From Physella acuta (Eukaryota > Mollusca > Gastropoda > Physidae), in assembly GCF_028476545.1 (NCBI RefSeq), contig NW_026732542.1:62001-126000 (forward strand): a DNA stretch of 64,000 nucleotides, written 5' to 3'. Shown here piece after piece: positions 34,681-46,079 of the stretch. The notes under the pieces are model-generated. The model was given only the letters and a program-made list of their open reading frames with translations, did no database searches and was not told where the DNA came from. The position numbers and the translations under genes were made by a program. Position 1 is the stretch's first letter; each line of letters opens with the position of its first letter.

Positions 34681-34979
34681 TGAGATTTCTAAATCGAAGT
34701 CCCTCCCGGCAAACTACGTCACAATCTACTCATGTCCTCTATGTAACACGTGTACGATATTTCCACCCAGACTTCCACTCGCTACGTCACGACTCCACTT
34801 CCGGTTACATCTGAGGTAGTCATTCCAAGAGCCCTCGACATTTTGTAGTGAATCCTTCAAAAGACAATCACAGTTGAGTACATGTTCAAGTCTAGGAAGA
34901 AAGCCAGCAATCTACTTTCACTTTCAGTTATCGAGTACTTTCATTTGGTTGGGGACTCACTGTACGATTGGGATTGTTG

Positions 34980-35335
34980 TCAGTCAGATTGTCAAGTTTT
35001 AAGTCAGAGTACCAAGTCAAGTATTGACAGTCAGACTTTATTGACAGATTTTTGAGTAAAGTCTTATGTATCAATGTTGAAAGACTGTTAAGTAAAGTTT
35101 TAAGTCTGAGTGTTAAATGACAGACTTAAGTAAAGTATTAAGTCAGAGTGTTAAATAACAGACTTAAGTAAAGTATAACGTAAGACTGTTGAGAGACTTA
35201 AGTAAAGTATTAAGTCAAGTTTTGAAATATTATTTAGTAAAGTATTAAGTAAGACTGTTGACAGATTGTAAAGTATTAAGTAATATTGCTGACATACTTA
35301 AGTTAAGTATTAAGTAAAATTGTAACTATTATCAG
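34980..35335. repeat. AAGTAAAGTATTAAGT imperfect tandem repeat
   Basis: Units of about 35-40 bp with AAGTAAAGTATTAAGTCAG and GACAGACTTAAGTAAAG, about eight copies, diverged. Confidence 0.75.
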
Positions 35336-35349
35336 TCAGAAATTAAGTT

Positions 35350-36175
35350 ACACTGTTAAGTCCAGTAGACCTACTGATGTTGTTTAAATGAAACCTGTGT
35401 ATCACAATCATATCTCTTGTTTATATTAGAACAAAAATGACAGTAAAAACAAAGAAATAAAACACATTTGTTTATGTTATGTTAGGTACCTGATTTTCAT
35501 GGTGAAATTAATGCATCAAGTCTAGCTTAATTGGTCAAAATAAAAATCCACATTAAAATTTTAATTATTCGTGTCTATTATAATTTGATTGCACGAGCAA
35601 AGTCCTTTTTCGCCTAACTTCAAAACTCCTATTTTAAAACACGACTCTTTTGGGTAATGTCAAAAACACTACCCATTTCTAATTAAACAATTACGTTTTT
35701 AGTATCTTAAATTCTGTCACTTATCAGGGGCGAATTGTTAATTAATGATAAAAACTTTAGTTTCAATACTACGTGCCTGCAATGTTCTAGAAATGTCAAT
35801 CCCGCATTACATCTCTGGAATAAATAATAAAAAAAAAAACAAAAACAAAAAAACATCAACAGCTACACGCGTTTTCTTTAATTGGCTAAAATTAGTGTAC
35901 ACGCAAAAACAAAGTTCAATCAAAGAAGTCGTGAAAACGAATGTGTAATGTGTTGAGGAATTAGATCAGCGGTTCTCAAACTGTGTATCAATCCATGTCA
36001 CAGCTGCTTCAAAAAGAAGCTACACATATGTAAAAAGATGCAGCCCTTTGCTCCTTCAGGGCTTCAAAGGATTAAAAAAAAAACACAGTAAAAATCACAA
36101 GAGTAGTGGAAACAAAAGTAGTCTAAAAAAAAAAAAAACAACTCAGCGCTCGAAACGAAATTGGTTGAAAAGAGT
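35350..36175. other. AT-rich stretch, nothing recognised
   Basis: Several A-runs and no exon that I can support. Confidence 0.4.
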
Positions 36176-36177
36176 TG

Positions 36178-36322
36178 ATGACAGTTTAGATAACAGTTTA
36201 GATAGCAGTTTAGATAACAGTTTAGATAACAATTTAGATAGCAGTTTAGATAACAGTTTAGATAACAATTTAGATAGCAGTTTAGATAACAGTTTAGATA
36301 ACAGTTTAGATAACAGTTTCAA
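36178..36322. repeat. 12-bp repeat GATAACAGTTTA
   Basis: About 12 units with variants GATAGCAGTTTA and GATAACAATTTA. The aspartate/leucine/asparagine/serine-rich plus frame (36048-36386) follows from the 12-bp period. Confidence 0.9.
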
Positions 36323-36399
36323 TCACTTTCTAAATACAATGGTTAGCTCGTCCCCAATTTGCAGTAAAGTGTCTTCTATTTGTTAAATATAATGTAAAG

Positions 36400-37060
36400 G
36401 CGGTTTTTTACGAATTTTGTAGTAATATCAGATAAGCCTCAGGTAATTTTGAAACGTTTGTAATTATTCGTATACTTCTATTGTTAGTTTTATTACCTCA
36501 ATAATGTCGACTTTTGCTTATAGTCAGCTTTCGACATGAGATTTACTCAGAGATGATGATTATTTATAATATCGAACGTTTGATGCAAGATAATATGAAA
36601 TCAAGGAATAAATATAAGGAAGGTGTCTAACATCTAAAGAAGTAGCCTATCGGATCGCTCGAGACAAACTGATGTCGGGAAATTCCGTACAAAAAACGAA
36701 ATTTTTCGAGATCACATTTCTAATTTAATTTCTATAGTTAATTAACTAAATCGGTTAATTTGATAGCAGCTGGAATAATCAAGTTAAAAAAAAATGGTGG
36801 TTTACCTTTTTTTATATCATCAGAATGTATTTTTGCGATCTAAAATATTGTCCTGGAATTGTATAGCAAAATTAACGGATTTCGTTTCAAGGAAAAAAAT
36901 TATAGTTTTTAAAACACTACAAAGCCATAAATGTGATCTTGTCTCTAATTAAATGCCACAGTTTGATGGCGTCCTTCTATCACGGCCGCATCAGGTTTTT
37001 TCTATCAAACCACAGCACAGGGCAAACAAGTATGTACAGCCTCACCACACCGGCACTAGA
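36400..37060. other. AT-rich stretch, nothing recognised
   Basis: No exon or element seen. Confidence 0.4.
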
Positions 37061-37071
37061 ACAATATCAGC

Positions 37072-37273
37072 CAGAGGCGTAGCGACCCCACCCAGCGCTC
37101 GGGGACAAACTTTCAATTTGGCGCCCCCCCCCCCCTCCCATATATTTTTTATATTTATAATTCAAAATAGCAGCTAAAATGAGCTTATTTTGGCGCCCAT
37201 ACGGTCGGCGACGGGTGACATATGTACCCCCCCCCCCTGTCGTCCCCCCCCCCCCCCCGTCGTTACGCCTCTG
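37072..37273 (-). mobile_element. MITE family A
   Basis: Ends CAGAGGCGTAGCGACC and CGTTACGCCTCTG. Flanks are ATATCAGC and ACATCAGC (7 of 8). The interior has TTTATAATTCAAAATAGCAG, close to the copies at 22073 and 25628. Confidence 0.9.
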
Positions 37274-37299
37274 ACATCAGCTCTGTCTTTCACAGCGCC

Positions 37300-37830
37300 A
37301 TATTCTCTCTCTTTGCACATAAACTCATGCCCATATAACCTTCTGCCCTTAAAACCACAGTACCTCTGCACCTATGCCCACTATCCCCTTAACACTACAA
37401 AAAAATCTGCCCTGAAACCAGTGCACCTCTGCTACTATACCTACTCTGCAACTAAAACCACACATAATCTGCCCCTAAAACCAGTACCAACTCTGCCACT
37501 AAAGCCACTAATCTGCCCCTAACACTACACTACCCTTGCCCCTATACCCACTCTGCCCCTAAAACATATTATCTCTGCCCTTAAAACCACATAACCTTAG
37601 CCTCTAAAGCCACATAACCTCTGCCACTATACCATTTTACCTTCCTTACAAAGACTCCAACAACCACACTATAAACAGTCCCCATAATTACACAGCCCCA
37701 AACACAATATAACCTCACCCCATCTCAACCAAAGTATCCCGCCCCTAAACCTCAACATAATCCAACACTCCAATCCACCAAAACCCTAAACCCCCATCCA
37801 ATTTTCCTAATTACACCCTCATCGCCCCCT
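37300..37830. repeat. C/A-rich imperfect repeats
   Basis: Loose repeats of TCTGCCCCTAAAACCA type from 37335 to 37625, then C/A-rich sequence. No gene. Confidence 0.55.
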
Positions 37831-38323
37831 CATTTAGATAATCACCAAATTAAAAACCAACAATACTCCTTGATCATTTGAGCATCGTTAACTGCAGTAA
37901 AAAAAAAAATTCCCCTCTCGTCAAATTTTTTGTTTCAAATTCAAGCACTCGTGGAAAAGGAAGAAGCGGTTCAAATAATCCCCTCATTGGCGACCCAAAG
38001 CTCGGCCATGACGCTCACGTGACAGGAAAGGATAGCCCAAAGAGCGAATCAATACAAGCCCAAAAATGAGAATACGCAGATCCGGCCTGTATGAAGTGGG
38101 GGGTATGAAAGTGTAAGGGGGGAGGGGGTTGTCATGGCGGGTAATTGTCTGGCACTGGGCGCAATTCGTGGACAATTTCTAGAAGCTAACACTAGATGTT
38201 TTTTTAGGGGACGGGGGTAGGGGGGAGGGTGGAAGCTTGGGATGATTGTCGTGTGGGTGTATTTTCGGTGGCTAGGTCAAAGGCTAAGAGTAGTTCTAGT
38301 TGTGTGGACCAGTTGGGGGGAAT

Positions 38324-38330
<7 letters not shown>

Positions 38331-38362
<32 letters not shown>

Positions 38363-38366
38363 ATAT
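38331..38366. repeat. (AT)n microsatellite
   Basis: Short AT array next to the tetranucleotide arrays. Confidence 0.9.
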
Positions 38367-38395
38367 AGTTTTGGTACATAAAGAGATACAGACGG

Positions 38396-38477
38396 AGCGA
38401 CGGACGGATGGACGGATGGATGGATGGACGGATGGACGGATGGACGGATGGACGGATGGACGGATGGACGGATGGAC

Positions 38478-38511
<34 letters not shown>

Positions 38512-38690
38512 ATGGATGGATGGATGGATGGATGGATGGATGGATGGATGGATGGATGGATGGATGGATGGATGGATGGATGCATGGATGGATGGATGGA
38601 TGGATGGATGGATGGATGGATGGATGGATGGATGGACGGACGGACGGATGGACGGATGGACGGATGGACGGATGGATGGATGGATGGATA
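38396..38690. repeat. (GATG)n/(GACG) tetranucleotide array
   Basis: Almost pure GATG with interspersed GACG units at both ends. The MDGW/HPSI reading frames on both strands are artefacts. Confidence 0.98.
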
Positions 38691-38827
38691 AATCTCCTTC
38701 AATCATAATCCTACCCACGCGTCCATTTGAAATATTATAAGATCTGGATTTTGAACTCGTCTAGAAGACAATACATGAGTTATCTGCCCATTCGCCGCAT
38801 CGCTTCCCTCCCCTTACAAACAGTGCG
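38691..38827 (+). repeat. 140-bp dispersed repeat, copy 1
   Basis: AATCTCCTTCAATCATAATC, AGAAGACAATACATGAGTTA and TTACAAACAGTGCGG recur in the same order at 47811-47958 with few differences. Here the copy lies exactly between two GATG arrays. Family unknown. Confidence 0.8.
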
Positions 38828-39118
38828 GATGGATGGATGGATGGACTGGAGGGCGGGGGGGGGGGATGAATGGATGGATGGATGGATGGATGGATGGATG
38901 GATGGATGGATGGATGGATGGATGGATGGATGGATGGATGGATGGATGGATGGATGGATGGATGGATGGATGGATGGATGGATGGATGGATGGATGGATG
39001 GATGGATGGATGGATGGATGGATGGATGGATGGATGGATGGATGGATGGATGGATGGATGGATGGATGGATGGATGGATGGATGGATGGATGGATGGATG
39101 GATGGATGGATGGATGGA
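38822..39118. repeat. (ATGG)n tetranucleotide array
   Basis: About 60 near-perfect units after a short G-rich interruption at 38850-38868. Confidence 0.98.
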
Positions 39119-39119
39119 A

Positions 39120-39635
39120 TTACGTGAGAATGAAGGACAAAAATTGTATTTGGAGACGAAAACCCCACTACAGAGCTAACCAAGCAACACCATCTTACTG
39201 ACAGACCAGACTAACCTAATACAGCCCTAATGAAGATGGATGGCAAGTCTCAGTAAACGTCGGGACCTTTTTGCCAGACATCCCCTAGGAAAATTGTCGA
39301 AAATATTTAGCCGAAGCCCAGAGACAGCGAGTAGACTAAGTCAAATTAGGTTTGCATAGAAAGCTGGAGGTAATGTGGATGGCGAAAATAGAAACAAAGG
39401 GGGATTATTTTCACGACCAAGTATAACAAAGGTCTAGATGTTTTAGAGTTTTATAGAGCTGCTTACAATGAGTCGTGTTCACATCGGCTTGTTTTACAGT
39501 ATTTTGTTTGTATGTTAGCTTTTAGGTTAGAGATTAAGGATTAGACCTGGGCTAATTCAATGTTTGAATGAAAGTAAAGGTTGGGTTTATGTTGAGTTAG
39601 TTGAGGTAGTATTAGCGTAGTGTTCAAGATAGAGT
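39120..39635. other. No supported gene
   Basis: Ordinary sequence with no recognisable exon. Confidence 0.4.
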
Positions 39636-39639
39636 TGCT

Positions 39640-39975
39640 ATAGGGTCAGTGTGGTTATAGGGTTAGTGTGATTATAGGGTCGCTGTGGTTATAGGGTCAG
39701 TGTGGTTATAGGGCCACTGTGGTTATAGGGTCAGTGTGGTTATAGGGTCAGTGTGGTTATAGGGCCACTGTGGTTATAGGGTCAGTGTGGTTATAGGGTC
39801 ACTGTGGTTATAGGGCCACTGTGGTTATAGGGCCACTGTGGTTATAGGGTCACTGTGGTTATAGGGTCACTGTGGATATAGGGTCAGTGTGGTTATAGGG
39901 TCAGTGTGGTTATAGGGTCAGTGTGGTTATATGATCTGTGTGGTTATTGGATGAGTGTGGTTTAGTGTCACTGTG
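39640..39975. repeat. 17-bp repeat GGGTCAGTGTGGTTATA
   Basis: About 19 units with GGGTCACTG and GGGCCACTG variants. Confidence 0.92.
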
Positions 39976-39979
39976 GTGT

Positions 39980-42065
39980 ATAGGGCTAGTGTGGTTATAG
40001 CTAAGATGTGGTTACAGGAGCATATTGTCATAGGATCAGACTGATTGTAGCGGCAATGTGACTTACATGGATAGTGTTGGTTTATATTGGCAGTGTGGTT
40101 ACAAAGGGGGAGGGGGGGCAGTGGTATTCTGCCTTTTCCTGAAACTATCAAAGACATTCTTGACTGTTCACTTATTTAACCCTACCCCACCTGGGCAATA
40201 CGTTATTTGCCAATCATACACACACGTCATCTATATACTCTACACACAACCATAACACCACCAGTTGATCGAAGGCACTGCACAAGCGATACATTGATAC
40301 CGCTTGTGCTAAAAAAAAAAAAAGAATTCCAATTCCCCCAGCCAGATTGGACGTTTGGGCTCATGCGACCCCACCCCCACCCCCCGTCCTACATACACCC
40401 CGCTGTCCTGTTAAAGAAATGCCACAAGCCTCCATCTCTATAGCAAAAGAAAAGAAAAAAAAATTGAAGAAAAAAAATGAAGAAAAAGACGAAGAAAAAA
40501 AAATGGTGTTAGCAATTTATTTCTATCTTTTATTTTTAAACATCTGAGATTGAATTTGAGAGTCCAACTTAAAAATTGTCCCGGGGAAAAAGTAATTCCA
40601 CTTTTTAATTTCCTTAACTCAGCTTAAAGAGACGAATCCCTGACTATCTAGATACAATGACCTTTTATATACACTGCACATATAAATACACTCATAGAAT
40701 TTATTACCCACTTATTAAGACAATACCAAACAAAATATAATGCCGATCTTAAAATTCTTCTCATCTAAACATACTATTGTTCCCATAAAGTAAATGAGAA
40801 CCACGTTTTTAAAACTCCCTTGAATAATTGAATATTTGTATCAGTTACCCGGATGCTGCCGCAAACATAAAACGTCCCATGCTGTTTAGCGTTGCTATAA
40901 AAAGTAACACATCGCCCATTCCATTTTTCCACCAGGCTTAAATAATTACGCGAGTAGCTTCCCCTGTACGACGACTCGGCAGGTGGATTGTCGTTCTTTG
41001 AAGCAGATTTTTTTTTTTTTTTACGAGCGAAGACGACGAGCCTGTGTTAAAGATGATAACGAGGTTTTATGAGGAAGATGTAAAAACGGTGGGAATGTGA
41101 GGAAAGGGGGAGTGAGGGGAAGAGAGAGCGGGGGAGGGGGAGGATGATGCAGATGGGAAAAAGCTCGGTGGTAAGGAGTCTAGTCGTAAGGGAATTTGAT
41201 TAATAATAAGAAAAAGTTCGGAATTCCACATCAGATTTAAAGCCTGAACCTCCCAGGTTTAAAAAGCGCCAGCATTCTCAGACACATTTTCAGTGGGAGA
41301 AGATGGGAAGAAGAGGGGGTGAGGGATGGGGGGGGGGGGGGAGAGAATCATCATTTAAGAAAAGTAGGAGTAGCAGAAATAAAAACGTGTTTTTTTTTAA
41401 AGAATATTTTCATTTTTTTTCGAGTTAGTTTAAAATAATTAATTTTTTTAGACTTAAGACGAGCAATTTTCAATATAAATTTACAGCCACTTTAAAAAAA
41501 TATGTTTACTGTATTTCATTAGCAGGACGCCTCTTTGAGAATCAACGATAAAGTAGATACCAAAGTGTAGACAAGGCTGGCTCCACAGTAACAACTCCAT
41601 ACACCCATGGCAGAGAATGTTAACCATAGCATCCATTAGATATGGGAGAGGTCTAATAACGTCATTAGTATTTGGCTTATTCTAGATAATCACAGGCTCT
41701 GGATGCGGTACCGTGTAATGTCAGTACTGTGTGTGTATCGTATTAGTACTACGTGAAGTAGCGAGATATTACCCTGTTAGTAATATGAATGTATGGTGTT
41801 AGTACTTTGACAGTACCCTAAGTGTCCATTGACAGTACTATGGTAGTATCTTGTAAGTACAATGACGTTTACTGCAAGGAAGAAGACAGTTTTCTGTTAG
41901 TACCAAATCTTTAACATGAGAATACCTTGATAAGTTGATAGTACTATGACAGTACCTTGTTAATAGATTGGCAGTACACTAATAGTACCGTGACTGTATT
42001 AGGTTAATACCCCTACAGTACCTTGTAAATTTGTGCGTGCCTAATCAGTACCCAGCTGGTACCAT
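39980..42065. other. No supported gene; G-rich and AGTAC-rich stretches
   Basis: 41095-41350 is strongly G/purine-rich. From 41725 to 42060 the motif AGTAC(C/T) recurs irregularly, a decayed relative of the array that follows. Confidence 0.45.
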
Positions 42066-42084
42066 TGCAGTGCTATGAGAGTAC

Positions 42085-42575
42085 AATGACAGTGATATGT
42101 TAGTACCTTCACAGTGCTATGTGAGTACCTTCACAGTGCTATGTGAGTACCTGCACAGTGCTATGTTAGTACCTGCACAGTGCTATGTTAGTACCTGCAC
42201 AGTGCTATGTGAGTACCTGCACAGTGCTATGTGAGTACCTTCACAGTGCTATGTGAGTACCTGCACAGTGCTATGTTAGTACCTGCACAGTGCTATGTGA
42301 GTACCTGCACAGTGCTATGTGAGTACCTGCACAGTGCTATGTGAGTACCTTCACAGTGCTATGTGAGTACCTGCACAGTGCTATGTGAGTACCTTCACAG
42401 TGCTATGTTAGTACCTACACAGTGCTATGTGAGTACCTACACAGTGCTATGTGAGTACCTTCACAGTGCTATGTTAGTACCTTCACAGTGCTATGTGAGT
42501 ACCTGCACAGTGCTATGTGAGTACCTACACAGTGCTATGTGAGTACCTACACAGTGCTATGTGAGTACCTTGACA
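42085..42575. repeat. 22-bp minisatellite CACAGTGCTATGTGAGTACC
   Basis: About 22 units of 22 bp, with variants at two sites (TTAGT/GAGT and CCTGCA/CCTTCA/CCTACA). Confidence 0.95.
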
Positions 42576-42619
42576 CCACTATGTTAGCAAAACTACGGTA
42601 CCATACGAGCATAACGACA

Positions 42620-43100
42620 GTACCCTGTTGGTACTATGAGAATACCTAGTGAGTTTCTTGACAGCACCATGAAGGTACTATGAGAATACCTAGTGAGTAT
42701 CTTGACAGCACCATGAAGGTACTATGAGAATACCTAGTGAGTATCTTGACAGCACCATGAAGGTACTATGAGAATACCTAGTGAGTATCTTGACAGCACC
42801 ATGAAGGTACTATGAGAATACCTAGTGAGTATCTTGACAGCACCATGAAGGTACTATGAGAATACCTAGTGAGTTTCTTGACAGCACCATGAAGGTACTA
42901 TGAGAATACCTAGTGAGTATCTTGACAGCACCATGAAGGTACTATGAGAATACCTAGTGAGTATCTTGACAGCACCATGAAGGTACTATGAGAATACCTA
43001 GTGAGTATCTTGACAGCACCATGAAAGTACTATGAGAATACCTAGTGAGTATCTTGACAGCACCATGAAGGTACTATGAGAATACCTAGTGAATACCACT
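42620..43100. repeat. 44-bp minisatellite, about 11 units
   Basis: The unit consists of TTGACAGCACCATGAAGGTA and CTATGAGAATACCTAGTGAG halves. Each half is about 22 bp and resembles the neighbouring 22-bp unit, so it is a dimeric higher-order form. Confidence 0.93.
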
Positions 43101-43790
43101 CCAGCACCATAAGATTCCCATGAGAATACCACACGTCTAACCCCAACCACACTACTTAAAAACGCGTTCTCCTTCCCCTCTACTCTCGCTATAAGCCCTA
43201 CCAGTTTTAACAAGCTAATCGATCGTCGTTACGGTTCAATAGTTCCCAGACTTCGCGGTTCACTGAGCGTGTGTAAGATGCACTTAAAATCTTGCCCACT
43301 TGTTGTAAAGGAAGTCGACGCTTTTGCGAGTACTGTTGTTTCTAACCTGACCCCCCCCCCCCCATGATAAATAATCAATTAAGTTTAGTTTTATTATTAT
43401 ATAATGCGGTTTTTTTTTTGTTTTTAAATGTAACTTAAAGAAACTACTAAGGAATAGCCATTGTTAGACAAATTCAATGCGTGTTTTTACAAGCTTTTAT
43501 TTAACTCACTTCCTCTGTCGTAAGTCGTCAGTCGACAGTCTGTCGTCAGTCTAGACGGAAACGCAGGAGTGAAAATTCGGACAGTTCTACTTGACCGACA
43601 CGATTCACAGTTGGCACGTGGGTCAAGACATGAAGACAATGCAATCTGAAACTAAATTTGACTTAATTGGATGCCTAATTGATTTTTATGAATTAATTAA
43701 AATTTGGACCGAATTAGTAGGCATGTCTAGCCAACCACACCACACGCGTCATCAATAGCTGCGCCATCACGACCACGTAATGGCTGCGTT

Positions 43791-43848
43791 CAAAAACCAT
43801 TGCGCGCCTACTGAACGTGATATTCAGTAGGCGCGCAATGGTTTTTAG
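43791..43848. repeat. GC-rich palindrome
   Basis: Arms AAAAACCATTGCGCGCCTAC and its exact reverse complement enclose TGAACGTGATATTCA, giving a hairpin of about 24 base pairs. It is repeated at 44450-44507 in copy 2. Confidence 0.9.
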
Positions 43849-43889
43849 TCATGTAACTCTATTGTAGATAAAACATGTAAAGTACTGAA

Positions 43890-44158
43890 AAAAAAATTCA
43901 TAAAAAACGTTTTAATAACAAGCTTTTATGTAATGATGCACTAAAAAGTAGAAAATAAATTATAGACTACTATTTAAATAACTATAAAGAAAAGCGTGGG
44001 TGTCTTCCTTAACATTAGTAAAGGTATCCAATAGATACTAAAGTGACCCACGCTTTTCTTTATAGTTATTTAAATAGTAGTCTATAATTTATTTTCTACT
44101 TTTTAGTGCATCATTACATAAAAGCTTGTTATTAAAACGTTTTTTATGAATTTTTTTT
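43890..44158. mobile_element. Foldback (long-hairpin) element, copy 1
   Basis: Two arms of about 110 bases are reverse complements of each other (TTCATAAAAAACGTTTTAAT ... AAGAAAAGCGTGGGT). The loop is about 44 bases (GTCTTCCTTAACATTAG...). There is no coding capacity, and no clear target duplication is seen. The outer arm sequence recurs at 62225-62325. Confidence 0.85.
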
Positions 44159-44807
44159 ACAAGCTTTTATTTAACTCACTTCCTCTGTCTGTCGTCAGTC
44201 TAGACGGAAACGCAGGAGTGAAAATTCGGACAGTTCTACTTGACAGATACGATTCACAGTTGGCACGTGGGTCAAGACATGAAGACAATGCAATCTGAAA
44301 CTAAATTTGACTTAATCGGATGCCTAATTAATTTTTTATTAATTAATTAAAATTTGGACCGAATTAGTAGGCATGTCTAGCCAACCACACCACACGCGTC
44401 ATCAATAGCTGCGCCATCACGACCACGTAATGGCTGCGTTCAAAAACCATTGCGCGCCTACTGAACGTGATATTCAGTAGGCGCGCAATGGTTTTTAGTC
44501 ATGTAACTCTATTGTAGATAAAACATGTAAAGTACTGAAAAAAAAATTCATAAAAAACGTTTTAATAACAAGCTTTTATGTAATGAAGCACTAAAAAGTA
44601 GAAAATAAATTATAGACTACTATTTAAATAACTATAAAGAAAAGCGTGGGTGTCTTCCTTAACATTAGTAAAGGTTTCCAATAGATACTAAAGTGACCCA
44701 CGCTTTTCGTTATAGTTATTTAAATAGTAGTCTATAATTTATTTTCTACTTTTTAGTGCTTCATTACATAAAAGCTTGTTATTAAAACGTTTTTTATGAA
44801 TTTTTTT
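44159..44807. repeat. Tandem segmental duplication, copy 2, with second foldback
   Basis: Repeats copy 1 with few differences. The foldback here is about 44540-44807. One stem position is changed on both arms (TGAAGCA and TGCTTCA instead of TGATGCA and TGCATCA), so pairing is kept. Confidence 0.92.
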
Positions 44808-44988
44808 AATAAATTAATACAAATTGAGTAATGCTAATTTTTTTTCTACATTGCGGTGTATGTTCAAATAATATGACGCTAAAAGTTGTCATGCGCAGGA
44901 ATGCATTAAAAATTCACGTGATCAAAACGCGCTGTTTGTGATTGGTTCGAGATGTAAGGCCCGACTTTGAATGTGTTCCCGTCGTCCC

Positions 44989-45110
44989 CTAGGGCGACCT
45001 CTCTTTCCGGTCGTGCATTGTGAATAAATAATGAAAGCTTTGGTCTGGGGGACGGGGATAAAATCCGGGATGGGACTTGCTTTGTCTGGACACATCTATA
45101 ATTTTGGCTT
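44989..45110 (-). CDS. Candidate last exon of the six-CRD gene
   Basis: Acceptor: TTTTTTTTACAACAG. The exon starts with two bases (AA) that complete a GAA codon with the single G left by the 48770 donor. It then reads AKIIDVSRQSKSHPGFY and PRPPDQSFHYLFTMHD, ends KERSP and stops at TAG (44991-44989). It would add 39 residues and no membrane anchor, giving a secreted product of about 1442 residues. The phase fits and the codons look gene-like, but the intron of 3.66 kb could hide another exon and no domain confirms it. A longer minus frame in a different phase overlaps it. Confidence 0.42.
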
Positions 45111-45326
45111 CTGTTGTAAAAAAAATCTGGGAATTTGGTCAAGCGCGATGCTATCTATTTGAGTGTATAGTGTTTATTTATTTATACTTTAATTTAACAG
45201 ATAGAAAATGCGATGAACCGCAGTTTGTTTTTATTTTATTTTTAAAAGTTTAACTTTGGCCGTGATGAAGCTCAACATCGGAGTCTAAAAGAAAAATTGA
45301 AGATAAAAATGTGAAATAGGGGCAGT

Positions 45327-45370
45327 GTTTCTTTCAGACTTTTTACTCCGGGATGTCTGAAGGAAACAAT
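45327..45370 (+). mobile_element. Short remnant with family-B-like MITE ends
   Basis: CAGTGTTTCTTTCAGACTTT and GATGTCTGAAGGAAAC face each other within about 45 bases, as if the core had been lost. Confidence 0.45.
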
Positions 45371-45479
45371 TAATAGGGGGTAGCACAAATGTCGTCAATA
45401 TAAAGCCTCTATTACCTTAGCGCAGTTATCAAAACTGGTCATGAAAAGCCAGATTTCCCATTATGCACATACACAGTTC

Positions 45480-45620
<141 letters not shown>

Positions 45621-46079
45621 ACTCACAAACATACATAAACACACATTATAAGTGGTCGTTACAATACATTTAAATATTACCATAGAATAAACAACATTGT
45701 CATATTGTCATGTATTATAAACAGTGCACGATTATAAATGATTCGTATAACCTTGCCAACAAAGAAATTAAACAAGAATAAGTGTACTATAGTCCTTAGC
45801 AGTCGTGCCAGATTTGTAATGTTAAAGTTCGGTAGAAACAGGTGGATGTTAAATAGCATCAGATTCCAACAAGGTTGAATAGTTAATGGAGGTTGATTCA
45901 TTATCGGGAGTGGTTGATATGTAAGTTAGAGAGTAGATGAAAAAAAACAGAGTGGAAAAGTGTTGCAGATTGGGGTGGGGTTGGGGTGGGGTTGGGGTGG
46001 GGTTATGGGGACAGGGGGGTAAATTGTCTGTATACACGCGAGTAGTGTGATCAAGATGTCAACGAGAGAAATCGATGGG

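Larger units (their letters stand above)
43489..44158. repeat. Tandem segmental duplication, copy 1 (670 bp)
   Basis: Starts ACAAGCTTTTATTTAACTCA and contains the palindrome at 43791-43848 and the foldback at 43890-44158. It is followed directly by copy 2. Copy 1 has a short extra GTCGTAAGTC... stretch near 43520. Confidence 0.93.

Noticed and set aside
38277-39201. Long MDGW/HPSI repeat frames
   Set aside because: They are translations of GATG tetranucleotide arrays in every frame and on both strands.
44906-45142. A 78-residue minus frame overlapping the candidate last exon
   Set aside because: It uses a different phase from the one required by the six-CRD donor, and part of it lies upstream of the acceptor.
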